A DNA stretch of 64,000 nt from contig CM049322.1 in the NCBI GenBank assembly GCA_026874595.1, positions 40,358,840-40,422,839 on the forward strand. Direction: 5' to 3'. Below the pieces are notes generated by a model that saw only the letters and a program-made list of their open reading frames with translations, did not search any database and was not told the DNA's origin. Every line of letters begins with the position of its first letter. The stretch's first letter is position 1. This document shows positions 20,761 to 32,637 of the stretch, piece by piece. The position numbers and the translations under genes were made by a program. This stretch comes from Sipunculus nudus (Eukaryota; Annelida; Sipuncula; Golfingiida; Sipunculidae).

Positions 20761-23715
20761 AAAAACAGGGTGTGAAGTTCAAATCAAGTGCTTCAATGTC
20801 TGCTATAGGTGTTGCTCGAATGGTTTCCACTACGGACCTAGCAGCCACGTCATACTTCTATTAAAGCAACCCGATATCCTGGATCCGCGAACACCTTGCG
20901 CTCTTCGCGCAGCGGTAACACGCTGCAGTCGTCACCTTTTCTTAAATAGGAGAAGACTACAGTGTATAACTGCAGCGTCCGAACAACCCGGTAGTCCGAC
21001 CGTCCAGGTGATATAGCAAATCGGGAATATAGTACATGAGCACCCCGGTAACTCGACCAACAAAGCTCACACGACGCACAACTACCCAAAATATTGTTAA
21101 GCAATTCATTATTAATTATCAATATTATCAATTGCCTTCTCTCTCCTGATATAGTTATGCGTGCTTTTTTACAATTTTCCACACTGTTTTGGCATTAATT
21201 TGAGATAAGAGCTGGCCTCCCGTGTCGCATTCATGGCTTATACCCCAATGCCAGAACCATATTCCGCGGTACCCTGGACTGTGCCGGCTTTGTATGTCCT
21301 CTCGCACCTGACGGCCCCTAGTTAAACATATGGCTTTGAGACAGGCTACTTTGGAGGGAACTTTACGTAAACCAAGGTTGCTATTATATAACAGCCCGTG
21401 CTGGTGTCGGCTGACTGCTGTGATCAGCAGATTTAGATAGACAAGACTGTATACATCATAAGTACTGCTCTCTTTTCGGATATTTGTTTATTTAAAGCTA
21501 TGTGGTTTATATTTTGGGCAAACTTATATATTTTAATCATGAGTTTGCTTTAAATTCATGACTTATTATCCATGCAATATCCTGCGGTGTTATTGTTGAT
21601 TATGTACTTCAATTCGAACACGCAAGAATGTAATAAAACTGTGCAAATACTAAAAAACAAAGAGCCACTAACGAACGTTTTTCTTGTTAACACTTTGATA
21701 AATACTTATTTAGCTGTTTTTATTATACTAACATTGACTAGATGTTTAATAGTCTTTTGGGACTGATAATTGAAATCATAAATAACTAGGAAAGATATAT
21801 TACTTTGTCGGAATACTATTTATCTATTCTATTGTGATATATGCCTCAAAATACATGTAGACTCTTACGTGTACAACGATGCGCAAATGTATTTAGATGA
21901 TATTCTATATATACCATGATATTTATATATTAGCTAAAGAACTATTTGCTTGATCTTTGTAGACTGGCCTTACATTAATCAGTCATTAATCAGGTGCTCT
22001 CAATCAATGTCCCCTTTGTAAATATCTGTTGATAATATGAAACATGTCCCCTGCTTATAACATAAATCGCCACAGAACTCCGTCACAGTACAAAAGTCAT
22101 CTGAAGGATTACACTTGTATATATACAATCGTTTTGAAAAGAAGGTATCCCACTTCCTTATAACTAAAGAAAATACGAATCTTTTAACAAATTTATAATG
22201 AATTTCTATAAAGAAAACCATTATAATTACGGTATATCCATATTCCTTTCTTAAAAGGTAAGCTGTGGTTATTCCCGGGTATTTTTCAGTTTATACAGGT
22301 AAAAACCTATCAAACTTTTACGTGGCGAGTGTGGAGGTATTTCATTTCATTAGTGTGATAATCACGAAAATCATTAAGTTATATTAAGTCTATTTTAAAT
22401 AAAATATATTCGAGTTTTTTTTTTCGCTGTTTTAGTGATTACGTACTTATGAAACACATGATAATCAACTCAAATATGACCAAAGGATATCTTATGGATT
22501 CGATGATACAAAATGTAATTTTCACGGACCGTGACGGCGTAACGATTGGTTTGCCCTGATATGCCGATACACTGGTCTTGCCCGTATCTTCCCGTTGGGT
22601 TTCTTACCAAATTTACTGAGGACGATAGGGACAGCTGCATCAAGGAACCGAGGATCCCGAAGAAGACAGCATGAGCCTTTGGGATTTCATATCACGAGAG
22701 ATAAAGGATACACCTTGTGTACCGGAAACTTAACAATGCAGTATAGTTGACCTGCCGCAAACCTGCATTTCTGGTACTTAAGTTTCCCTTTGAATCAATT
22801 TTGATGTTATCTTATTTTAAGCGAATCTTATGAGAAATAGTATATGTTGATTGAAGCAAAACAGATGTAGGAGCTAGAAAATTCATCAGTAAGAAAGCTT
22901 GTTTTGTGCAGGTCACATGTACTGCATATATTAACTCCTTCACCTGTGTTTCCTGTCTGTCAGCTCTAAGGTGTGCACTCAGCGTTCGTCGCAGCAACGA
23001 AGTCTTCCTTTCAGTTTGTCAACTCAAGGTTTAACTGACTAACCGCGGCGGGCTCGTTTTCTTAACACACACAATACATGCGCCGGCTACAGTGAACAGG
23101 TATGCCATCGAGGACGTGTTGCTTGACAAGATCTGAAGAAAACTTGTTTTTGTGGGAGAGGAGGATTTTTTGTTGGCTGGGAAGGACATAGAGAGGATTT
23201 GCCTTGGCTGAAGAGAAGTTGTGTTGAATATAGAGGGCTTTGTACAGACCAGAAAGGAAATCATTAGCATTTGTCTTCGTAGAACTGCGTGTTTTCGTGT
23301 TATCTGCCGACTGATAATGGATTAGGATCCACGCTTTAAAATTAATACTCTTTAGGGATGGTTCAACCGTTCCAGATAAAAAAGTTATCGTCCACTCTGT
23401 AATGCCTCATCCATTTCAATTTGAATCATCCTCTGCCCTCGAGAGCATTCAATTAATTAGTTAAAGTGTCCGAGACGGTAAAACTGAAAACGCAAATGCG
23501 ACTCGCTTGACAAGTGTTATGGATAATTCTTTTCTTAAAGTAGTTCTGCACAGAGACAACCGTTTTGAAGCCTGAGCAAGAACGGACCTCTTTACACACG
23601 CAGAAACCTTGAGATCCTAAAAAATCCCTACACTGACAATGATGTCAGTTTCGTTCCTTGTGTTCATCGTATGATGTCACCTTGAACCTTTAATAAAAAA
23701 TAAGCCGATCTGACC
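20761..23715. other. Long unannotated stretch
   Basis: No supported gene. The less AT-rich part at about 20860-21080 has a TATTTAAG box on its minus strand and could be a solo LTR, but I find no ends or target duplication. The 20850-21182 minus and 23031-23270 minus frames show no recognisable domain. Confidence 0.4.
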
Positions 23716-23976
23716 GCACACAGGCTGTTTGCTTTATTTAAATCCACGTGTTCATAACTTGTTGAGGGCCGGCAAAAATATCAAAACACATTCAACTTAG
23801 ATATCAGGCGGCACGTTAGACGAACCATCGTTTTGCAAAGGGAATTTGGTAACGAGTAATCTTTCAACTTCCGTACATATGCAACTAACAACTAAGGTTG
23901 CAGGGATTTCTGTTTGTCAAAAACGGCGCATTAGCAATATTCACAATCTGTTTGTAGACAAACAACCCATACATCC
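23716..23976 (+). repeat. Unclassified dispersed repeat, copy A
   Basis: From ACACAGGCTGTTTGC to CCCATACATCC the sequence aligns along its length with 34356-34610 (same strand) and 35137-35400 (opposite strand). Shared landmarks include TTTCAACTTCCG, CTAAGGTT and TTCTGTTTGTC. I see no tRNA-like head or coding potential. Confidence 0.7.
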
Positions 23977-25555
23977 TTCTCAGATACGTCATCAGAACTT
24001 CTAAACAGGAATTACCTATACTATCTATTAGTAGAGGCTTAGCCGCAAATCACATTCTACAGAAAGAATAAGTGAATAGCTGGCTTTAAATAATCTAGCC
24101 TAATGCTGACACGGTGTCGAATTTGACGGAGGGATCCGTAAAGGCTTATATACCAAACACCAAATTAACTATCGTAGCTGAAAGTGTATGAGACTTAAAG
24201 TCTCAGACTGTATCATCTCTGGATCAAATTAGTGCGGGGATAAGTAAAAATGACATTACCAGTTAAATGGAATCTCCTAAGTTGAGGGTTATTACGGAGG
24301 TTCAATAACTAACGTTAACTACACTGAGTACTGGACCAGCGCTAAACCAGCGCAACTTAGCCGCGATGGTTCTATTTTGAAATGAATAGGGAAAAGATGA
24401 GGGATTATGGGTCAGCTGATGATAGGCTGGAAGGACGGTAAGTTATATACATGCAGCATTATAAGTTTTCAAGTAAGGTATTAAATGTATATATGGATAC
24501 GCAGCCTTATATGCTGCTATGTAGTTAAATGGGTATACAGATGTAAATACTCTCAGGTAGGTAACCACATGTATGTTTGAATGAGTATTATGCAAATTTG
24601 ACAGCTAGGTTTAGAGGTTGCAGACATGCTTGTAGAAAAGTTGGTAGGCAGACAGGTACGTATAGGACGATAGTTACGTAAAGAAAGTTGAAGTGCAACA
24701 TTATTATAGATGATTAGGGATATTAAGTAGGACTTAATACAAGTACAGGTATATAGCTAGAAGGACGTTCAGACATCAGACTGGCGGCTGGGTAGACAGG
24801 TGGTCAATTTGATATGAAGGAGGATAGACAAAAAGTGCATAATTAACAACGTAGACATATATACTGGTCTAGCAGGACGTTGGTAATGCCACTTGTGGAT
24901 AGGCGCCGACGGATTTAATAAATCTCTCTTTCATATGGGTTATTGCGCTAACGGCTATTAACCCCATGAATCCCAGATAAATGGACTGACGCATTCACCT
25001 AGCGGACTGCATGTCCCTTTATTCTGGCTAACACCAGCAGTCACTGGGAGTATGTAATTACGCATAATAGTACTAACTAAACACTTACCGTAATCGGAAT
25101 GTTGCACTCTGCTTCTTAGTTTCATCTCATTGAAGAATCTGAAAAAGTGGGAAATTAAAAATTACTTGAGGTATCCATTGAATAGATATTACAACCCTAT
25201 AAAATAAAAATATAAAAATTTACAAAATGAACACTGATTTTAAAACTGATAGGATTGTCTATATTAGCAAAACTTAAATTATAAAAAAAGTATGAATCAT
25301 CTATTAGATTTTAGATTGGATATGGGACACGTATGGAATGATTCACCCAAATATACGTTTTATAGATATAGTAAAAAATACAACTACATCCGAACTCACC
25401 TCAGTAGTAGGTTCATGCAATCTTAATTAAACCGTTACCTGTATGTGCAGATAACGAGCAGTAATTTATACGAATAATAGTCCTTTGGCGTGATAAAGTT
25501 ATCGTAATCCCTAACTGATGTGTGTACTTAATATATGATCATCATCAGTCAATCC
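23977..25555. other. Unannotated DNA with imperfect TAGGTA/GACAGGTA repeats
   Basis: No gene recognised. Between about 24430 and 24870 loosely repeated purine-rich phrases such as GGTAGGCAGACAGG recur without a fixed period. Confidence 0.4.
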
Positions 25556-25559
25556 GATA

Positions 25560-25945
25560 ACGAGTATGAGCTGTGTACAGCAGACAGCGGCACGCATTCT
25601 GTCGGCCGACCTGTAGCTCTGACAAGCGACATACTGGAGACAGCGAGGCCGCTTGCTAGTCAGATACTGCGAGTACCAGCCAGTTAAAGATCGGACTTAG
25701 CGGGGCCCGCAGTAGTGCAAATTGGTGGCATCGATTTCTACATATTTACCGCCGGCCGGTCGCAAATGAAAAGACCAATCTGCTGCAAGACCAAGCCTGG
25801 CTTTGTATCTCCCGATCGTTATAACAGCTAGCTTAGTTGACGAATCTGCGATCGGTTTTTCTTATTTTGTTTGTTGGCTTCCGGGCGGATCGTTTGCAAT
25901 AGCGGGCTCTTCTTCTCCCGTAATCGACGGAATTAGAGCTCTTAA
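25560..25945. promoter_or_regulatory. CpG- and GC-richer island, candidate promoter or first exon
   Basis: Composition shifts sharply from the AT-rich flanks, with many CpG dinucleotides (for example GTCGGCCGACC, GCCGGCCGGTCGC, CCCGATCG). No TATA box, ORF or splice donor could be fixed, so direction and gene are unknown. It may also be a GC-rich repeat remnant. Confidence 0.3.
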
Positions 25946-26471
25946 CGAAGCCTGTAAATGAAACCTGCTTGTCCTTGCCGCTTTGTGTATTTACCATACC
26001 TGTTTACTTAACTGTTGTTTCTCATTTAACGATTCAGTAATTAGGAAATAATGAGCACACGTTTTTTATATGTGTTGAGTTGGAAATGATACATAACTAG
26101 CATTAGTCTAAAAGTTGTAGATTTTTGTCCATTTCACAAACGAGATTATTTGATGTATTATACATCAATGTATTATATGTCCTAGCAGATTTGATTTATT
26201 ATAAACGCCAATAGTCTTTGATACCCTTGATTTGTATAAATATTATTTTTTTTATATTATTTTTATGATTATTAAGGAGATCACTGAAGCATCTCATCTG
26301 ACTTTTATATTGTCCTATAACATTCATAATGCAAAATAAAATGCTACTGAGCAGTAAATTAACTGCGTTTGTCATCCATTGTCTTGTGTCATCAATTTAG
26401 TCCAGTCCAAGTCGGGCAGATCACCGATTTTATTGTTTTTTTACGACGAAGTGTAAACATTATGAATTAGA

Positions 26472-26620
26472 AATTTGCACTCAGAGAGCGCAGACCTCCG
26501 CCAAGGCAGCTCATTAACCCAATATGGCAATATCAGAAATGCAGTACATTTCCTGTAAAAAATTCCCAAAAAAAAAACAACGCCGGAGAAAACATAACCA
26601 CCGCTTGGCGCAGGTTTCAA
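26472..26620. mobile_element. Putative small inverted-repeat element (MITE-like)
   Basis: GACCTCCGCCAAGGC at the left and the reverse complement of GCTTGGCGCAGGT at the right form imperfect inverted ends about 110 bp apart. GAGAGCGCAGACCTCCG resembles a phrase near 5190. The exact termini are unclear. Confidence 0.35.
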
Positions 26621-26923
26621 ACATAAGTATTGGTCTCATTAAATGTTATCTATTTTAACGTTTACAGTAAAATATGTTTTAAGAAATTAATCAATTTGAA
26701 TAAAATTAAAATACAAAATGTCTTTCAGATCATTTTTCCTTCAGATCAATTTTTTTCAAAGACATGTTCAGAAAAATTAAGTCAATTAGACTTAACGTCC
26801 CCAAAACAAATGACTTCATTAAAAGGAGAAAAGGACGCCAAATATATAGTTTCTTGATAATATGCTAATAGAGATTAGTGATGTTTCTATTTGACAACTT
26901 TTAAGGTAACAAGAAAAAAACGA

Positions 26924-26924
<1 letters not shown>

Positions 26925-26987
<63 letters not shown>
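26925..26987. repeat. (TA)n microsatellite
   Basis: About 31 TA units ending directly at the B-box region of the adjoining SINE. Confidence 0.95.
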
Positions 26988-26989
<2 letters not shown>

Positions 26990-27262
26990 TGAGTTCGAAT
27001 TTCAGCCGAGGCGGTGAGATTTTTCACGGTCGGCCCCCACCCAGGGTGAGCGCTCTGCAGGCTCAATGGGAGGACGGGTTTCACTCACATACGAGCGCGC
27101 CTTTCGGGGGTTCCTCGGTGGTATGACCCAGAAATGGGGACGATTACGCACCCAGGGCCCGCAGGTGCAGTAGTCACCGGGCCTGGTTGACGCCAGGATA
27201 TAAAATGAGAGGAGCAGGCTTTTCTTTGCCGTTTACGCGTTTTAGTTTTTCTCATTGTGAAA
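26988..27262 (+). mobile_element. tRNA-derived SINE, copy joined to a TA microsatellite
   Basis: Starts at the B box (GTGAGTTCGAATTTC) and continues through GGCGGTGAGATTTTTCACGG, the CACCCAGGGTGAGCGCTCTG block, CTTTCGGGGGTTCCTCGG and GGCCTGGTTGACGCCAGG. It breaks off before the GTCCGAAACCGGAA block. The A-box half has been replaced by the TA repeat. Confidence 0.8.
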
Positions 27263-28055
27263 CCTAGCATATTGAGGCATGAGTCGATGGGCGATTATCG
27301 AAACGAGGCAGCCTGATCCGGCCGATTGGAGGTGAATATACAAGTACCCAATGAATTTGTGGCCGCCATTTAATTAACTTAACGAGAAACCGGGAATGTC
27401 CATCAGATCTAATTGAATTCTTTGCTCGATAAAATGTAATCAGTTTTCGATAAAAAATATATTGTGGAATAATTGATTTGAAAAAAAACACTAAGCGCAT
27501 TTTTGTGTTTTCCTTGGTCAAATTTATTGGTATGCTGTTTTGGCATTTCAAAGCCAAAATTATCGTAATCTGAATTATTAAACTGTGTTTTATACCGTTT
27601 AATCTATTTATTTATATACCAAATAAGATCCCTTTGTCTCTATGAAATAGGGATTCTGGCATATTCTTCAGATTATTAAATGGATGGGGGTTATTGAGTC
27701 TAAGGCCTAGAGATACTTTTTAATGTCACTGTTATTACGATTCTCCATGGGCGAATGTTTAATGATGCCAATTAAGCTAATTATGTTACATTTATTATCC
27801 TGGAAGGTCTTTTGGGATTTTCAACCTGATTCACTAGATTAAGTGAGCTTAGTTCTACATTAACGCGGCAGTAAACTATAGTAATAACACTTGTTCGCTG
27901 CCCGTATATTTTCAAAATTTCTCGAAAGGCAATTTCATAAAAAGGCAACAGGAAATATGATAGAAAGAAATGAAGTACTTATGAATTAGTTAAGGTCACC
28001 AATAATGACCCTCTCGAGATGGAATATTTAAATGTGGCACATCTAATTTTGTTTG
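27263..28055. other. Non-repetitive AT-rich DNA
   Basis: No gene or repeat recognised. The part from about 27690 to 28055 has even composition and homeodomain-type TTAATG and TAATTA cores, so it could belong to the regulatory segment that includes the X-box at 28061. Confidence 0.4.
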
Positions 28056-28060
28056 CAATG

Positions 28061-28074
28061 GTTGCCATGGAAAC
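28061..28074. promoter_or_regulatory. RFX-type X-box (GTTGCCATGGAAAC)
   Basis: GTTGCCATGGAAAC agrees with the RFX-family X-box consensus (GTNRCC, short spacer, RGYAAC) except at the pyrimidine of RGYAAC, which is A here. RFX factors control ciliary genes in animals. No nearby gene is visible, so the target is unknown and a chance match cannot be excluded. Confidence 0.4.
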
Positions 28075-28137
28075 ATCTAAAAAGATTTTTGTCGTCATGC
28101 CGAAATTCACGCTAATGACCACTTTTTCTCCCGCAGG

Positions 28138-28485
28138 GTCTAGTTAGCCGCCGGAAGATCGCGAGTTCAAATCTCAGTAGAGGCGGTGAGATTGATCACA
28201 GTCGACCTTAGCCCAGGGTAAGCGCTCTGCAGCTTTAATGGATAGACCGTTCCCAACTATTCTGTTTAACTCACGCGCGAGTGCGTCTTTCGGGGGTTCT
28301 TCGGTGTTATAACCCACCAATGAGATTGCTGACCCTCCCAACCCGCAGGAGTGGTTCAGCGAGCCCGCTTGACACCAGGGTTATCTTGTGAAATCCGCTG
28401 TCACGTAGTCCGAAACCGGAATGGAATTCTGCAGATGTACATTGTCCTTATTAATCAAACATTGAAAATGGAGGTGGTTACCTTC
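28138..28485 (+). mobile_element. tRNA-derived SINE, nearly full-length diverged copy
   Basis: Runs from a decayed tRNA-like head with a B box (GCGAGTTCAAATCTC) through AGGCGGTGAGATT, GTCTTTCGGGGGTTC, GTCCGAAACCGGAAT and CTGCAGATGTACAT to the 3' end GAAAATGGAGGTGGTTACC. Same family as the copies at 26988 and 37925. Confidence 0.85.
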
Positions 28486-28651
28486 ATAATTTATAAAAAA
28501 TACCGCTATTCTTGTGTTTTTATACTTTCACAGTCTGATGAGATATGTTTTTGTTATTTTGTTTATTTACCCCAAAAGTAAGTTACTTTTCTGGACTTTT
28601 TTTTGCATTTACTTCATAGAGGTGTGTTGAGACATATTGAAGCTTACGTTA

Positions 28652-28688
28652 ACACACACACACACATACACACACACACACACACACG
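28652..28688 (+). repeat. (CA)n microsatellite
   Basis: About 18 CA units with one TA interruption. Confidence 0.9.
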
Positions 28689-28689
28689 T

Positions 28690-29030
28690 AGATCCTCATG
28701 CGCATCACTCCTGTTACTTATTACCACAAATTCCTTATAAGAAGGTACGTCAGGTTCGCCATATCAGACAAAATGGCATTTTAACCACTTTTCCGACAGA
28801 GAACAAATTATCAAGGGTTATTCCGGGTACGCCTCATGATGACTTGTATAGTAAGCCTCATCAGGACTTAAAAACACAGAATTTCCTTATAAACAGAAAT
28901 TCCTTTAGATAAATCCTCCAGTCATGCTGAAACATAACATCATTTGAAGTAGAATGATGGCTACTTTTATGAATTTCTTTTAGCAGCCTAATGTAAATCT
29001 AATAACTATATTTAGTTATTGAAACCAGAG
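28690..29030. other. Unannotated DNA
   Basis: No gene, RNA or repeat recognised. Confidence 0.4.
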
Positions 29031-29400
29031 GTTGAGTTCACGTGGATAAGTGAAGTATTTCCCCTGAAAGAACATGCACATGCTCATTAATCTCGGCCAT
29101 AATCCTCTGTAATTCACGTCACGTAAAAAGAACATGTCTCCGAATTCGACAAATCAGACTTGCCTGGTTTTATCGACCGGCGATACAATACACCGGAGAA
29201 GGTAATTCAACAAAATATGGTATGACGTAATTACAATCACGGGGTCAAATACCATCAACTCCCATTTGCGAAATTTTGATGCCTAATCATGATTGATGAC
29301 GCCTTCCTTTATCACTGACAGTTATTAATTGGCTTCAAGCAATTTCTGGCGCATGCGCATTATTAGAACTAGAAGTTACATTCCTTTGAAAGGCCCCTAT
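29030..29400. promoter_or_regulatory. Candidate cis-regulatory segment (PBX/HOX, MEIS, CRE-like, NRF1-like sites)
   Basis: Non-repetitive DNA with TGACGTAA (29223-29230), TGATTGAT (29290-29297, PBX/HOX composite type), TGACAG (29316-29321, MEIS type), TTAATT (29325-29330) and GCGCATGCGC (29349-29358, NRF1 palindrome core). The spacing of PBX/HOX and MEIS elements within 32 bp is suggestive. Function is inference. Confidence 0.3.
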
Positions 29401-29404
29401 TAGT

Positions 29405-29720
29405 ACAGGTAAAAACCGGACCCGGTCCAGCTGTAGGCGGTCCGGTAATAAAGGTGGGCCGGGGCAAGCGGTCCGGTACATTTATTTAACTATATTTAAA
29501 AAATAATTGTTTTAAATTATGAATAAAAAAGTATACGAGATAACAAATAAAATTTTACAATCTGACAAATTTTTGCCAGTGGTTCCAGTAAATATAATGA
29601 GGTCTAGGGGATTTTACGTATAAGAAACAACAAAAAAATAAATAAATAAAACAAGCCCAAGAATCTATCATATAAAATAAATTCAGCAATGGCAAGAACC
29701 GTTAAATGTCAAAAGGGCCC
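29405..29720. mobile_element. Possible hAT-like DNA transposon remnant
   Basis: The left edge CAGGTAAAAACCGGACCC is followed by a GGTCCGG/GGGCCGG-rich patch in AT-rich surroundings. The reverse complement of the right edge reads TAGGTAGAGATGCGGACGGG, loosely similar. No clear 8-bp duplication is seen, so termini and class remain doubtful. Confidence 0.3.
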
Positions 29721-29724
29721 GTCC

Positions 29725-30540
29725 GCATCTCTACCTACCAGACTTTAGTAAGTACGGCGTGATGCTGCATGAACCAACATGGCTTGAACAATAGTTTTTA
29801 AATATATATTAAAAAGCGTAATTATGGGTGGTTCTTAAAATAAATGGCTATTTCTATTTGTCTCTAATTGAGGGGTTTGTTGTTACTGGTAAATATCTTA
29901 ATTCTCTAGAAAATGAGGTAGAAAAGATGAGAGAGAGAGGAACTGAAATGATTTTGGGATCAGTTTGATCCTAACTGTTCAGGGTTTAAAGAAATGAAGG
30001 GCAGAAAAAGAAAAAAAAAACGAACAATCCTTTGGGAAGCCAGCATTAAGCATAACAAAGGGTAACATTTAAAGTAAACCAAAAAAGGAATCAAGATTGC
30101 CAATGCCCTTTAAAGAAATCAAAAGCTTTAGCCTTCATCAGTTATCTGATCGATTTGTCTGTAATACGTTCAGCCTCGAAATGCTTTTACAAATCTCAAC
30201 TGGATGTTATATTTACATTCTGTCGACGCGGAAGGGAAGTGAAATCAGTTTTATTGACAAAACCAGATAAACCCAAATTGTATTCGGAGATTGGTTTCGA
30301 TTTTACTTTATCAAAATATGACAAAGTTAAGAGGTTCCGTTAGGTTGATTGATGCAAACTGACAAGTTGAGTTTTGTGGAATAAAGCAAATTATGGAGGG
30401 GTGGGCTTATTTGAATCCGACATATGAGATTAAGTGTGCTAGATTGGGCATTCACAAAATGAAGGTTTTCGAACTGTTGATAAATTGTGATAGACAGCCT
30501 GTCCATAAAGTTATCCGCTTCATCGCACACTACAACCACC
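29725..30540. other. Unannotated DNA
   Basis: No supported gene. AT-rich with A-runs; short frames only. Confidence 0.4.
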
Positions 30541-30554
30541 AGAACAAAAAAAAA

Positions 30555-30559
30555 CGTGT

Positions 30560-30604
<45 letters not shown>

Positions 30605-30716
30605 AAAGAGAGAGAGAGAGGAAAATATGCAAAAAAGAATAATTCTATATAGGTAGAGAAAAATAGTTTTGACAGAAAAAGCGTGACGCAAACAACAGGC
30701 ACATAAAGCATTAAAC

Positions 30717-30777
<61 letters not shown>

Positions 30778-31000
30778 CATTGATGTAGAGAAAAAATATT
30801 GAGAGAAAGCGACAGCCTAAACAATTTCCCGAAAGAGTGAAAAAAAAAATAAGAGTGACAGGCAAACAGATGGACAGACAAACAGGCAGATACAAACAGA
30901 CAAAAGATAGTTCGTAAAGAAGATCTGATGAATGGAGAGAAGGAAGTGAAAACAAAGGGAGAAAAAAATAATTGGGAAACAGACAAAAATATACATCGAG
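30555..31000 (+). repeat. Long polypurine region with (GA)n and (GACA)n microsatellites
   Basis: (AG)n-rich stretches at about 30558-30620 and 30718-30735 are followed by an uninterrupted (CAGA)n run to about 30777, then loosely purine-rich DNA to about 31000. Long minus-strand frames rich in Leu-Ser or Cys-Leu-Ser-Val are artefacts of the repeat. Confidence 0.92.
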
Positions 31001-31155
31001 TTAGCATGGTAAAATATTTAAAGTGGAAAAGAATTGCATTAAAAAGAATTGAATTAACTGCATTAACTCATATTCCAAAAACAAGAAAAATAAATTATCG
31101 AAAATAAGCATAGTTGTTTTAACACTAGAAATGAAATCATGGTTGCCAAAAGTGA

Positions 31156-31167
31156 CGCGCATGCGCA
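31156..31167. promoter_or_regulatory. NRF1-type site (CGCGCATGCGCA)
   Basis: CGCGCATGCGCA fits the NRF1 consensus YGCGCAYGCGCR at every position, inside a short CpG-rich patch at about 31150-31205. NRF1 sites are typical of TATA-less promoters, but no gene is seen beside it. Confidence 0.35.
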
Positions 31168-31209
31168 GCGCCGTCACCTCACGACCTCCACTAAAGGGGC
31201 GAGCTGTCA

Positions 31210-31800
31210 GACGTAACATACTATAAATTCAGAATGCATAAACGTGAAAGCGATGACCTAAAGTTAATAATAATGCCCATAATCCCAGATTTATTGCTCC
31301 GCTGTCGGTCTTCCATAACCAGTTGGTATTAACAGCACCCCTGTGTCTATTTCAAAAGATGCATTGTCACTTTGGGAAATTTGTCTGGTTATCTATCACC
31401 AAACCAGACGAATCCGCCATGTTTTTTCACCTCGCGGGTCTTAGGAGCAAATAGCCTGCGCAAACGGCAAAAGACGTCACAGTGTGGTCTGTGTCAGCAG
31501 TGATCTTAGGGAATACATAGAAACAAATTTTCTCAACCCTGTATTAAATACATGCCTAAAATGAAGAAATTGACAAAAGACGTGAAATTAATAATGAACG
31601 TCGTCGACAGTGAAACTGCTGTTTTAATGCCAATAGAAATGATACTTAAGGAACAATAATTCTTTTAAGGCCTAAAGAAAAATAATTATTTCTGATATTA
31701 TAAAAAAAATGAAGTGAACTTTTTATTATGATGACAGAATAAACATAAATAATGTGAAAAAAAAATTATATGCACAGGGCAACGCATCAATTTACCGTTG
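31210..31800. other. Unannotated DNA
   Basis: No gene or repeat recognised. Confidence 0.4.
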
Positions 31801-31811
31801 TTTTCAACTAA

Positions 31812-32095
31812 ACATGATCTGTAGTATTCCGTTTCGATTTCCGACTACGTGACAGAGCGGTATTACAGCATATCAGCCAGGCGCGGTATACCGTACATGC
31901 GACTACTGGTTCTGTAACGATCATCACATAAAAGAATCCCCCGAAAGGCGCACTCATTTTTAGTGAAACACGGGTTAGTTTGGCACGGCCTTCCAATTAA
32001 GCCTACAGAGCGCCCAAACTGAGTGGGGACCGACCACTCCTCGGCTGGTATCTGAACCCATTCAAGATTTCAACTGATAATATGGCGCTACATTC
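31812..32095 (-). mobile_element. tRNA-derived SINE, strongly diverged copy
   Basis: The reverse complement shares CGTAGTCGGAAATCGAAACG, TGAGTGCGCCTTTCGGGGG, AAGGCCGTGCC and GGGCGCTCTGTAGGC with the better copies. Head and tail are heavily mutated. Confidence 0.65.
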
Positions 32096-32599
32096 TCCGT
32101 AGAACAAATTTATAAAAGAAAGCAGTGATACAAACTAAGGCTACTTTAAGTCAGACTTTTGCTAACTCATGCGTTTTATTTCAATAGTGTGTATTTAATT
32201 GCGATATTTTCTTATATATCGTGCTAGGATTGGGCACGTAACTTGCGAATAAATCCTGAAAACAAAATTTTATATTTTATTTTTATCTTATATATGGTAT
32301 GTGTAGTTAAAAAGAATTACAATGCTATAACATGTAAAATGATAAAACAGAAAACATCATCCTTATGATCCTTAAAGACGTCAGTGATTCCTTACACATA
32401 TAAGTCTATTTATGAAACCTGATTTCTTCACAAAATCATAGTTGTCATGTGTCTTGTGACATGCTTGTAATAATCATCATAAAGTTCCATTCTCCATTGA
32501 ATGAACGAATCTTATTGTGATACATACGGACCCATATTGAATACTGCCTAGCTGTGGTGAATATTTTCATTTATTTTTCGAAATACATAAATTATGATA

Positions 32600-32602
<3 letters not shown>

Positions 32603-32634
<32 letters not shown>
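32603..32634. repeat. (TA)n microsatellite
   Basis: About 16 TA units. Confidence 0.95.

Positions 32635-32637
<3 letters not shown>

Noticed and set aside
20850-21182. Minus-strand 110-codon frame and possible solo LTR
   Set aside because: A TATTTAAG box and GC-rich downstream part are suggestive, but no TG...CA ends or target duplication could be found.
23031-23270. Minus-strand 79-codon frame
   Set aside because: No conserved domain and competing open frame on the same strand; insufficient for a gene call.
30393-31007. Long frames rich in Arg-Glu or Leu-Ser
   Set aside because: Translation of (GA)n, (GACA)n and surrounding polypurine sequence.
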